Assembly (NCBI RefSeq): GCF_017876405.1
Contig: NZ_JAGINW010000001.1
Coordinates: 1,501,203-1,565,202 of the forward strand
DNA from: Kibdelosporangium banguiense
Lineage (GTDB): Bacteria; Actinomycetota; Actinomycetes; Mycobacteriales; Pseudonocardiaceae
DNA length: 64,000 nt
Direction of reading: 5' to 3'
Shown here: positions 52,337 to 60,055 of the stretch, in pieces
Position numbering within the stretch: position 1 is the first letter of the stretch
How the letters are laid out: every line of letters starts with the position of its first letter
Translations under genes and position numbers: made by a program
The notes under the pieces: model-generated
What the model was told of the DNA's origin: nothing
Databases searched by the model: none
Seen by the model: only the letters and a program-made list of their open reading frames with translations

Positions 52337-53569
52337 ATGAACCGTCTGGCCCTGCTGACCATCGCCATGCTGCTGGTGTTACCCGTTGTCCCGGCTCAAG
52401 CCGTGTCGCCCACAGCCCCCGTGGACTTCCACGCCTGGAAAGGCGCGGACTTCCTCTTCACGGGCAAGCGCGACGGCCTGATCCCCAGCCTGCGAGGAGT
52501 GCGGATCGGCCGTCCGGCGGGCACGATCGAGCACACCGAACCGAAGTCCGGCACCCGGACTTACGAGTACGGCACCTGGACATCGCCGGTATACCGGCAG
52601 GGATTCGACGCGACGCAGCTCGTCGCGTCCTGGAACGCGCTCACCCCGAAGGGCACTTGGTTAAGAGTCGACATGCGCGGCGAGACCACCGCGGGCGCCG
52701 AAACCATGTGGTACGGCATGGGCCAGTGGGCATCCGGCGACGAGGACGTCACGCGGACGAGCCTGCCCAACCAGTCTGACGCGTACGGCTTTGTCGACGT
52801 GGACACGTTCGTCGGGCGGACGACGTTGCACGCCTACCAGCTGCGCGTGACGTTGTATCGCGCCAAAGGAACGCACGAGTCGCCCACGCTGACCATGGCC
52901 GGTGCCATGACCTCCGCCGTTCCGGACCGGTTCTCCGTACCCACCAGTCCATCTGGCGGCGCGTGGGGCATCGAACTGCCGGTGCCGCCGTACTCGCAGA
53001 ACATCCACGTCGGCCAGTACCCCGAGTACGGCGGTGGCGGTGAGGCGTGGTGCAGCCCGACCTCGACCCAGATGGTGGTGGAGTACTGGGGCAGGCGTCC
53101 GACCAAAAAGGACCTGGCGTGGGTCGATCCGTCCTATGCGGACCCGAGCGTGGACCACGCGGCCCGTTTCACCTACGACAAGGACTACGACGGCACCGGG
53201 AACTGGCCGTTCAACACGGCCTACGCGGCGACCTACGGGCTGAACGCGCACGTCACCCGGTTGCGTTCGCTGGCCGAACTGGAGGGCTACATCAAGCGCG
53301 GCATCCCGGTGATCACGTCGCAGTCGTTCCTGTCCTCGGAACTGGACGGCGCCGGGTACGGCACGGCCGGGCACATCATGGTCGTGATCGGATTCACCGC
53401 GACCGGTGATGTGATCGTGAACGACCCTGCCTCGTCGAGCAACGACCGTGTCCGCAACGTGTACAAGCGCGCCCAGTTCGAGAACATCTGGCAGCGCACC
53501 AAGCGCTACCGCGCCGACGGGACCGTGGCGAGCGGCCCCGGTGGCGTCGCCTACATCATCACGAGGTGA
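52337..53569 (+). CDS. Secreted C39-like (Peptidase_C39_2) cysteine peptidase
   Basis: A 410-residue secreted protein with a Sec signal peptide ending near VPAQA-VS (residue 22). Residues 25-200 form an uncharacterised beta-rich domain. Residues 205-400 are a C39_2 papain-fold domain with catalytic Cys about 239 in GEAWCSPTSTQM, His about 345 in GTAGHIMVVIG, and Asp in VNDPASS. It lacks any ABC exporter part, so it is a free extracellular peptidase-like protein. The ATG at 52337 follows GGGAGCTGCC. It overlaps the convergent QorB-like gene by 11 bases. Confidence 0.85.
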   Translation: MNRLALLTIAMLLVLPVVPAQAVSPTAPVDFHAWKGADFLFTGKRDGLIPSLRGVRIGRPAGTIEHTEPKSGTRTYEYGTWTSPVYRQGFDATQLVASWNALTPKGTWLRVDMRGETTAGAETMWYGMGQWASGDEDVTRTSLPNQSDAYGFVDVDTFVGRTTLHAYQLRVTLYRAKGTHESPTLTMAGAMTSAVPDRFSVPTSPSGGAWGIELPVPPYSQNIHVGQYPEYGGGGEAWCSPTSTQMVVEYWGRRPTKKDLAWVDPSYADPSVDHAARFTYDKDYDGTGNWPFNTAYAATYGLNAHVTRLRSLAELEGYIKRGIPVITSQSFLSSELDGAGYGTAGHIMVVIGFTATGDVIVNDPASSSNDRVRNVYKRAQFENIWQRTKRYRADGTVASGPGGVAYIITR

Positions 53570-54401
53570 CAGCCTCGCGAATGGCATGCGCCAGCGGGCT
53601 TGCCGGGCGTCCGATCAGCTTCTCCAGGTCTGGCCGGACGTCCGCGAGCACGCCGTGGCCGATGTTGACGTAGATGTCGGTCAGCACCTCGGCCAGGAAG
53701 TCCGGCAGCCCGGCGCCCACGTAGATCGCCGTGAGCTCGGCAGCCGGAATGTTCTGGTGCACGAACGGTTTCCCGGTGGCCTCGGCCACCAGCGCGGCGA
53801 ACTCGTCGAAGGTCCAGGCCTGTGCGCCGGTGAGCTCGTAGATCTTGTTCTCGTGGCCGTCGGTGGCTGCCACGATCGCCGCGGCCAGCGCGAGGTCGTC
53901 CCGCGCGACGGTAGCGATCTTCCCGGTGGCCGCGGAGGTGAGGAAAGCGCCCAGTGGCAGGGCTTGCGCCAGCTGGCCGGTGTAGTTCTCGTGGTACATC
54001 CCGTTGCGCAGGAAGGTGTACGCGATCCCGGTCGCGCGGATGGCTTCTTCGGTCGCCTTGTGGACCTTGGCCAGGCCCAGCGGTGAGGTCGCGGCGTCCG
54101 ACACGCTCGTGTAGATGATGTGCTGCACACCCGCGCGCTGAGCTGCCGCGACAGCGTTGGCATGGATCTTGATGCGCAGCTCGTCGGGGCCGTCGACGGA
54201 GACCAGGACCAGCTTGTCCACGCCGGCGAACGTCTTCGCCAGGCCGTCCGGATCGGTGAAGTCGCCCTGGCGGACCTCGACGCCGAGATCGGCCGCCTTG
54301 GCGGGATCCCGGACCGAAACGACGAAGTCAGCGCGCTCGCGCAGGTGCTTGGCGGTCAGCCCGCCCAGTTGTCCGGTCGCCCCGGTCAGCAGAGTTGTCA
54401 T
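53559..54401 (-). CDS. NAD(P)H:quinone oxidoreductase-like protein (QorB/YtfG family)
   Basis: A 280-residue NmrA-like atypical SDR. It begins LLTGATGQLGG (dinucleotide-binding glycines) and has VQHIIYTSVSDAATSPLGLAKVHKATEEAIRATGIAYTFLRNGMYHENY, closely patterned on E. coli QorB (YtfG), which reduces quinones with NADPH. It ends DLEKLIGRPASPLAHAI as QorB does. It is divergent from an HxlR regulator, the same arrangement as ytfG/ytfH. Likely role is quinone or oxidative-stress detoxification. Enzyme activity is inferred. Confidence 0.85.
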   Translation of the reverse strand: MTTLLTGATGQLGGLTAKHLRERADFVVSVRDPAKAADLGVEVRQGDFTDPDGLAKTFAGVDKLVLVSVDGPDELRIKIHANAVAAAQRAGVQHIIYTSVSDAATSPLGLAKVHKATEEAIRATGIAYTFLRNGMYHENYTGQLAQALPLGAFLTSAATGKIATVARDDLALAAAIVAATDGHENKIYELTGAQAWTFDEFAALVAEATGKPFVHQNIPAAELTAIYVGAGLPDFLAEVLTDIYVNIGHGVLADVRPDLEKLIGRPASPLAHAIREAVTS

Positions 54402-54421
54402 GCCACTTACGCTACGAGGGG

Positions 54422-54448
54422 TACTAACTCTTGGAAAGTAGCCACTTT
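54422..54448. promoter_or_regulatory. HxlR operator candidates between qorB-like and hxlR genes
   Basis: Two overlapping inverted repeats lie in the 66-base divergent region: TACT-N11-AGTA (54422-54440), and AAAGT-AGCC-ACTTT (54435-54448). Quinone-sensing HxlR/DUF24 repressors such as YodB bind TACT/AGTA inverted half-sites, usually with a shorter spacer. A further TACTTAC follows at 54458. Confidence 0.5.
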
Positions 54449-54467
54449 GATGTCATATACTTACCTC

Positions 54468-54848
54468 ATGGAAAGCGTGCAGGTATGGGACGTCTTCGAC
54501 GTGAACTGCCCCTCCCGGGCAGTGATGGAACACATATCCAGCAAGTGGGGCGTGCTGGTGCAGATCCTGCTGCTGCGCTCCGGAACGCTGCGGTTCAGCG
54601 AGCTGCGCCGCGCGATCGGCGGCGTCAGCGAGAAGATGCTGTCGCAGACCCTTCAGACGCTTGAGCGCGATGGTCTGGTCAACCGGCTGGTCCACCCGGT
54701 GATCCCGCCGCACGTCGACTACAGCTTGACCGACCTGGGCGTGCGCGCTGCCACCACGGTGAACACGTTGTTCGAGCTGATCGGCAACAACTGGGCCGAG
54801 TTCGAAGCGGCCCAGATCGCCTACGACCGGCGCAAGGCGACTGCGTGA
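54468..54848 (+). CDS. HxlR family transcriptional regulator
   Basis: A 126-residue winged-helix regulator. The HxlR signature starts at VNCPSRAVMEHISSKWGVLVQILLL, with Cys14 in the position used as a redox sensor in YodB- and QorR-like proteins. FSELRRAIGGVSEKMLSQTLQTLERDGLVNRLVHPVIPPHVDYSLTDLG completes the domain. The ATG at 54468 gives the family N-terminus. It is divergent from the QorB-like gene, which it probably represses in the absence of quinones. Its TGA overlaps the next gene's GTG. Confidence 0.9.
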   Translation: MESVQVWDVFDVNCPSRAVMEHISSKWGVLVQILLLRSGTLRFSELRRAIGGVSEKMLSQTLQTLERDGLVNRLVHPVIPPHVDYSLTDLGVRAATTVNTLFELIGNNWAEFEAAQIAYDRRKATA

Positions 54849-55831
54849 GCACATTCGAAGACGCCGAGTACCCCGCGGCACCCTACCCTGGCGCGCGCCC
54901 ATCCTGTTCCTACGTCCAGCTCGACGGCAAAGGCTGGCAGCTGATGCCGTCCTGGCAGGTCACAGCAACCGGGGACGACCTGGACACGTGGCTCGCCGCG
55001 CGGGACGCACCGACGCTGGCCGAGCGCGTGCCCGTGCTGACGTACGGCTCGAACGCCAATCCGAGCAAGATCACCTGGTTGCGTGAGAACCTAGGCCTGG
55101 AAGGGCCGGTTGTCGTACTGCGAGCCGAATGCACCGGGCTGGCCGCGGTCTGGGCAGCCGGGCTGCGAGTCGTGGACACGCAACGGCCGGTCACGTTGAC
55201 CGCGATGCCCGGCGCGACCGAGACGCACGCAGTCTGGATGGCCGATCCCGCGCAGGTCCGCGTGCTGGACGTCTGCGAAGGCCGTGGCGAGCGGTACCAG
55301 TTGTCGCGTCTGCGCAGCGGGACCGTACGACTGGAAGACGGCACAGTCTGGGACGAATTGCTTTCCTACACAGGGAAAGCCGAGATCCGTCGGCCATTGC
55401 TCGTCTCGGGTGAACCGGTCCGCTGCGCTTCGCTGGGCCAGGCCGAGGCACAGAACCTGACCGGCACGCCGGCGCCTGCGATGAATCTCGATGTATCCGC
55501 TGTGGACGGAGAACCCATACCGGAGGATTACCCCGCAAGGGTTTTCGTGTACGGCACGTTGAGACCGGGCGCGTCGGCGTGGGAACTGGTCGAGCCCTGG
55601 GTGGACGGCGAGCCGTATCCGGCCAGCATCCACGGCGAGGTCTTCGACACCGGCTTCGGCTATCCCGGGCTGCTCCGCGGCACGAACGAGGTACCCGGAT
55701 GGGTGCTGCCGTTGCGCACACCGGGGGCCGCACTGGCCACTTTGGATTCGTACGAAGGTGATGAATACCGCCGAATCCGGGCGATCACCGCCGACGGCAC
55801 GGTGTGCTGGGCCTACCTGTGGAAGACGTGA
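54845..55831 (+). CDS. Tandem gamma-glutamylcyclotransferase-like (AIG2/GGCT-fold) protein
   Basis: A 328-residue protein with two GGCT-like halves. The N-terminal half has LTYGSNANPSK near 67 and VLDVCEGRGERYQL near 140. The C-terminal half has VFVYGTLRPGASAWELVEPWV near 232, the substrate-loop pattern, and LDSYEGDEYRRI near 305 with the expected Glu. Single-domain GGCTs cleave gamma-glutamyl amides to 5-oxoproline; which half is active is unclear. Its GTG overlaps the HxlR stop as GTGA, tying it to the redox regulator. Function may concern gamma-glutamyl thiol or amine metabolism, but that is speculative. Confidence 0.78.
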   Translation: MSTFEDAEYPAAPYPGARPSCSYVQLDGKGWQLMPSWQVTATGDDLDTWLAARDAPTLAERVPVLTYGSNANPSKITWLRENLGLEGPVVVLRAECTGLAAVWAAGLRVVDTQRPVTLTAMPGATETHAVWMADPAQVRVLDVCEGRGERYQLSRLRSGTVRLEDGTVWDELLSYTGKAEIRRPLLVSGEPVRCASLGQAEAQNLTGTPAPAMNLDVSAVDGEPIPEDYPARVFVYGTLRPGASAWELVEPWVDGEPYPASIHGEVFDTGFGYPGLLRGTNEVPGWVLPLRTPGAALATLDSYEGDEYRRIRAITADGTVCWAYLWKT

Positions 55832-55924
55832 GAATTCGCCTGACCGTGTGAGTGACAACAACCCGACGCGCGGGTACCCGACCTTACTGGTAGTACCTGT
55901 AACAACGTTTCGGGAGGTGGAACC

Positions 55925-56545
55925 ATGGTCCGACGCAGGCTGATGGTCACGAGCGTGGCCGTGATGACGCTCGGCGCGCTCTCCGCGTGCGGCAACGACA
56001 AGCCGGCCGCTCAACCACCGCAAACTGTGACCGTGACGGAGACACCAACGCAGACGTCACCCTCACCTTCGGTTTCGTCAGGCTCCTCGAGCGAGCCGGA
56101 ACGCCCGCCGAGCGTGCGCAACGACCAGACGCCGCGATGCGGCCCCACGACGCTGTCCGGCGTGATCGAGAGCGGCGACGCCGCGGCAGGCAACCGCTAC
56201 GTCAAACTCGCGGTGACCAACACCGGCTCCAAAGCGTGCACTTTGTACGGCTACGGCGGCCTGCAGCTGACCAACGCGGCCGGTGCCCCGACGCCGACCA
56301 AGCTCACCCGTCAGCCGGACCCCGGTCCGTCGCTGGTCCGGCTGGAACCCGGCCAGAAGGCGTACAAAAACCTGCACTGGGGCGCGGTTCCGGACGGCAC
56401 CGAACCGGTCGAGGGCCCATGTGAGCCCGCGTCGGCGGGCGCGAAGGTGATCCCGCCGGACGAGACCGAACCGTTCATGGTCAAGTTCGACTTCGGCTCG
56501 GTCTGCGAGCAGGGCAAGATCGACGGGTCCGCTTACTACAAGTAA
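55925..56545 (+). CDS. DUF4232 lipoprotein
   Basis: A 206-residue lipoprotein with signal peptide and lipobox LSAC (Cys22), a Thr/Ser/Pro linker (about 30-65), and a DUF4232 beta-sandwich domain beginning RCGPTTLSGVIESGD and containing YVKLAVTNTGSKACTLYGYGGLQL. The four Cys pattern is typical. Function unknown; envelope-exposed. The ATG at 55925 follows GGGAGGTGGAACC. Confidence 0.85.
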   Translation: MVRRRLMVTSVAVMTLGALSACGNDKPAAQPPQTVTVTETPTQTSPSPSVSSGSSSEPERPPSVRNDQTPRCGPTTLSGVIESGDAAAGNRYVKLAVTNTGSKACTLYGYGGLQLTNAAGAPTPTKLTRQPDPGPSLVRLEPGQKAYKNLHWGAVPDGTEPVEGPCEPASAGAKVIPPDETEPFMVKFDFGSVCEQGKIDGSAYYK

Positions 56546-56598
56546 TTCTTCGCCGGTTCACTACCCTTCGGCGGGCCACAAGAGGCACGCTGAAGTGC

Positions 56599-56991
56599 AT
56601 GACCGCGCAGATGACACCCCTTCCGGCGGCCACGGAGCCACCCGACCCGCTGGACCGGATCACGCTGCCGCCACGGACCTTCGTGGCCGCACTGGCCACG
56701 ATCGCGCTGCTGCTCGGCCTGATCCTGGCCCTGCTCCCCGTCCGGGTATCCACCCTGGACACCACGTCGACGGTCAAGGTGAGCTGCGGCAACATCCTCG
56801 GCGGCGTGGAGACGCCGCGGCTGGCGAGCAGTCTTGGCAAGCCGGCCGAGCTGGTGCTCGTGCAGTACGTGGGCATGTGCGACCGGGCCATCGACTCGCG
56901 TGCGACGCCCGCCTGGGTGTTGTTCTTCGGAGGCATGATCGGCTGGATCTGGCTCGGTGCGGTCCGGAAGCGGAAAACAAGGGTCGAATAG
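56599..56991 (+). CDS. Hypothetical two-helix membrane protein
   Basis: A 130-residue protein with two membrane helices (FVAALATIALLLGLILALL at about 28-46 and AWVLFFGGMIGWIWLGAV at about 105-122). The loop between them is extracytoplasmic and has two Cys (KVSCGN, VGMCDRAI), possibly disulfide-linked. The positive C-terminus RKRKTRVE is cytoplasmic. No family recognised. It follows the DUF4232 gene by 53 bases and precedes the DUF3558-like gene by 29. Confidence 0.65.
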   Translation: MTAQMTPLPAATEPPDPLDRITLPPRTFVAALATIALLLGLILALLPVRVSTLDTTSTVKVSCGNILGGVETPRLASSLGKPAELVLVQYVGMCDRAIDSRATPAWVLFFGGMIGWIWLGAVRKRKTRVE

Positions 56992-57020
56992 GTCTGGACC
57001 AGTGGGTACTATCACGGTGT

Positions 57021-57863
57021 ATGAGGGTTCGACTGCGTTGCGTGATCGTGGCCCTGTTCCTGCTGGCCGGTTGTGGCACTGACGCCGCGACCAGCTCGGT
57101 TCCCGTGCCGCCGGACGAGTGGGCGGCGATGCGGAACATCGATTCCTGCGCGATCCTGGACCAGGCCGCGCTCGCGAAACTAGGTCAGGTCAAGGCCCCG
57201 GCATTCACCGGCGCCAGCGCACACAACTGCGTCGCGACGATCACCGCGCCCGACGGCACGCAGATCGTCGCGCGGGCGTACGTCGGCGAACGCGTCGTCG
57301 CGGACGCCGTGCCGGTCGATCTCGGTGGCGTCCTGGCGTTCCAGGACGCGTCGTGTTCGGTCACCGTGAAGATCACCGGCGATACCGGGATCAGCATCTC
57401 GATCGAGGGCGACGACTTGGAGAAGCAATGCGCCCAGGCGCGTGATGTCGCCACCGCGGTCGCCCCGAAACTCAAGACACCGCCACAGAACCAGGCCGCG
57501 TCACCGTTTCACGGCAAGGATCCGTGCCAGCCGATCGACCAGTTCACCAAGGAGATCGGCGCGCTCAAGCAGATCCGTCGGCCGACAATTATCAACTGCG
57601 AGCTGGCCGGAGCCGACGGTTCTCTGCTGATCAGCTATGAAATCGTGAACATGGAAGGGCACGCGCACGGCGAACCGGTGACCGTGGCGGGCAAAGAAGC
57701 CATGCGCCACCAGGAATCCGACACGCTCGACCGCTGCGAGGTGATGGTCATGCTCAAGCCCGTGCTGACCAACTCCTACTTCACCATCCGGTTCCAGGTC
57801 ATGTCCGGCTCCGACCCGTGCGCGAAGGCGACCAACGCGGCCAACGAGTCCGCTAGGGTATGA
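57021..57863 (+). CDS. DUF3558-like lipoprotein with apparent internal duplication
   Basis: A 280-residue lipoprotein with a signal peptide and lipobox LLAGC. Two modules share a pattern: IDSCAILDQAALAKLG...HNCVATI near 35-70, and KDPCQPIDQFTKEIGALKQIRRPTIINCEL near 165-195. Each has the 'Cys ... Leu-Gly ... Cys' start typical of DUF3558 lipoproteins. Function unknown. The ATG at 57021 is used because the longer frame overlaps the preceding gene antisense-free but lacks a signal peptide. It ends 11 bases inside the convergent flavoprotein gene. Confidence 0.72.
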   Translation: MRVRLRCVIVALFLLAGCGTDAATSSVPVPPDEWAAMRNIDSCAILDQAALAKLGQVKAPAFTGASAHNCVATITAPDGTQIVARAYVGERVVADAVPVDLGGVLAFQDASCSVTVKITGDTGISISIEGDDLEKQCAQARDVATAVAPKLKTPPQNQAASPFHGKDPCQPIDQFTKEIGALKQIRRPTIINCELAGADGSLLISYEIVNMEGHAHGEPVTVAGKEAMRHQESDTLDRCEVMVMLKPVLTNSYFTIRFQVMSGSDPCAKATNAANESARV

Positions 57864-59448
57864 GCTTGCCCGGATTCAGGATCCCTTCTGGGTCAAGCAC
57901 ATTCTTCACGGCCTTGAGCACGTCCACGCCCAGATCGCCGATCTCGGCGGCCAGGTAGGGCGCGTGGTCGATACCGACCGCGTGGTGGTGAGAGATCGTA
58001 CCCAGCCCTTCGATGGCTTCACAGGCCGCGGTTTTTGCCTGGCGCCATTGGTTTTCCGGGTCTCGGACGGCGCGCGGCACGATCGCGGTGAAATACAGCG
58101 AGGCGCCGGTCTCGTAGGCGTGCGAGATGTGGCACATGACAATCGGCTTGTTGCTGCCTTCGGTCAACGCGTTTGTCAGCGCTGTTCTCACGGCTGACCG
58201 CAGTTTGGTCAGCTGCGACCAATGTGTTGCCGTTTCCAGGGTTTCGACGCAGACTCCGGCGTTCATCAGGGCGTCACGCTGACGTGGGCCGTTGAACCGG
58301 CCGTGCTTCCAGGCTTCGCCGAGCGGACGGCCCAGCCGGACGGCGCCTTTCAGTCGTCTCAGGGTCTCGGCCCGGCGAACCGTGAGCTCGTGATTGTCCT
58401 GCGCTTCCCAGCCCAGGATCAGCATGCAGGGTTCTTTGATTCCGCGTGCTTTGAGATAGGTGCTCAGTGCTTTGGCCTTCAGTCCGCCGGTCAGGGCGAA
58501 GGAAACACCTGTTTCATCCACATCGGACAGTCTGGTGACGTCGGCCAGAACTCGGTCCTGCGCCAGTTTTCGTACCGCCTCGGAGCCCTTCTCCCAGCCG
58601 TCGAACACGAGCCCCTCGTAGCGGCGGACTTTCGGCAACAGGCGTACGCGCACAGTCACCTCGGTGATCACACCGAATGCGCCTTCACTACCGACTACCA
58701 GCTGTTTCAGATCCGGTCCGGCAGCCGACGCGGGCGCGACACCCAGCCGCCAGTCACCACGCGGCGTCGCCATCCGGACGCCTTCGACCATGTCTTCGAA
58801 CCGGCCATAACCCGAGGACGCCTGACCAGCTGACCGTGTCGCAGCGAAACCACCGATCGTCGCGCGCTCGAACGACTGCGGCACATGACCGAGCGTGAGT
58901 CCGTATACGGCCAGCTCACGCTCAGCGTCCGGCGCGCGTACACCTGCTTGGAACGTGGCCAACCGCGACACCTGGTCGACCGCGACCAGACGATCCAGCC
59001 GCGCAAGGTCAAGGATGACCGCGCCCTCCGCGCGCACTCCCCCAACCACTGACGTCCCGCCGCCGAACGGCACGACCGTGACCTTCAACTCCGCGCACGC
59101 TTTGAGAACCGCCGTGACCTGGTCCGGATCCGCCGGGAGGATGACCGCGTCCGGGACTTCGGGCGTGCCGATCCCCTTGTGTTTCAGCAGGTCCAGGTAT
59201 GAGAGGCCACCGGCGCGGCCGAGCCTGGCGGCGTCGTCGGTGAGCACGTTGCCCGCGCCCACGATCCCGGCCAGGACCTCCCGGGCCTTGTCCGACAGCT
59301 CGGAGGGCGGCGCCGTGAGGGCGCGCGTCGGCGTTTCGACGTGCCCCAGACCGGTCTCCTCCCGCAGCCAGCGCAACGCGTGCGACGGCAGCTCGGCGCT
59401 CTGATCCGTCCACGCGGCCCTCAGGAGCTGGTCAGTTCGGTTCGCCAT
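57853..59448 (-). CDS. FAD-binding oxidase, alkyldihydroxyacetonephosphate synthase-like
   Basis: A 531-residue flavoprotein of the VAO fold. The PP-loop is VVPFGGGTSVVGGV, and FERATIGGFAATRSAGQASSGYGRFEDMV and GSEGAFGVITEVTVR are further FAD motifs. The C-terminus has TISHHHAVGIDHAPYL, the His-rich active-site motif of alkyl-DHAP synthase, and DPEGILNPGKL. In eukaryotes the enzyme exchanges the acyl chain of acyl-DHAP for an alkyl chain. In actinobacteria the product is unverified. It is divergent from tetR-glpD, which also concerns C3 phosphates. The ATG at 59448 is used; an upstream start at 59466 would overlap the tetR start. Confidence 0.87.
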   Translation of the reverse strand: MANRTDQLLRAAWTDQSAELPSHALRWLREETGLGHVETPTRALTAPPSELSDKAREVLAGIVGAGNVLTDDAARLGRAGGLSYLDLLKHKGIGTPEVPDAVILPADPDQVTAVLKACAELKVTVVPFGGGTSVVGGVRAEGAVILDLARLDRLVAVDQVSRLATFQAGVRAPDAERELAVYGLTLGHVPQSFERATIGGFAATRSAGQASSGYGRFEDMVEGVRMATPRGDWRLGVAPASAAGPDLKQLVVGSEGAFGVITEVTVRVRLLPKVRRYEGLVFDGWEKGSEAVRKLAQDRVLADVTRLSDVDETGVSFALTGGLKAKALSTYLKARGIKEPCMLILGWEAQDNHELTVRRAETLRRLKGAVRLGRPLGEAWKHGRFNGPRQRDALMNAGVCVETLETATHWSQLTKLRSAVRTALTNALTEGSNKPIVMCHISHAYETGASLYFTAIVPRAVRDPENQWRQAKTAACEAIEGLGTISHHHAVGIDHAPYLAAEIGDLGVDVLKAVKNVLDPEGILNPGKLIP

Positions 59449-59456
59449 AGGTACAG

Positions 59457-59475
59457 TGTGACACATGACGTCACA
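59457..59475. promoter_or_regulatory. TetR operator candidate overlapping the tetR start
   Basis: TGTGAC-N7-GTCACA is a perfect 6+7+6 palindrome spanning the 16-base gap between the divergent flavoprotein and tetR genes and the tetR ATG (59465). A further ACGTCAC copy follows at 59476-59481. It could control both directions. Confidence 0.6.
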
Positions 59476-60055
59476 ACGTCACAGCAATCGAGTCGATGAC
59501 GACGTACTCCTCGACGCCGCCCGAGCCTGCGTGCTCGCGATAGGCGTGGGGCGTACGACGCTGACCGAGGTCGCGCGGCGCGCCCAGGTCAGCCGGATGA
59601 CGCTGTACCGGCGGTTCCCCGATGTGCGCAGCCTGATCGCAGCACTGATGACGCGCGAGTTCGGCGGCCTGCTCGCCGAGATGTCCCTCGCCCTGACCGG
59701 GCCGACCGCCCGGGAAAGGCTGGTCACCGGCATCGTCGCGGGCGTAGAAGGACTCGTGGACAACCCGATCATGCGGGCCGCGCTCGACCTCGAACCCGAA
59801 TTGATCATGCCGTACGTGGTGCAACGCCTGGGCAGCACCCAGAAACTCGCCGAGCAGTTCATCGCCGACCAGATCAAGGCAGGCCACGACGACGGCTCGA
59901 TCCGGGAGGGCGACGTGGCCATCCAGGCCCGCGCCCTCTTGCTGGTGGTCCAGTCCTTCGTATTGTCCCTGCGGCCCGCGACGTCCGATGTGGACCGTGC
60001 GGCCCTGCTGCTCGAGCTGGCGCGACTGATCGACGGCGCGCTGGAGCTCCGATGA
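59465..60055 (+). CDS. TetR family transcriptional regulator
   Basis: A 196-residue TetR regulator. The helix-turn-helix is at about 15-60 (LLDAARACVLAIGVGRTTLTEVARRAQVSRMTLYRRFPDVRSLIAALM). The ligand domain is divergent, as usual. Its TGA overlaps the glpD ATG as ATGA, so the two are coupled. A perfect palindrome overlaps its start and reaches the divergent flavoprotein promoter region, so it probably controls the locus. Confidence 0.9.
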   Translation: MTSQRHSNRVDDDVLLDAARACVLAIGVGRTTLTEVARRAQVSRMTLYRRFPDVRSLIAALMTREFGGLLAEMSLALTGPTARERLVTGIVAGVEGLVDNPIMRAALDLEPELIMPYVVQRLGSTQKLAEQFIADQIKAGHDDGSIREGDVAIQARALLLVVQSFVLSLRPATSDVDRAALLLELARLIDGALELR

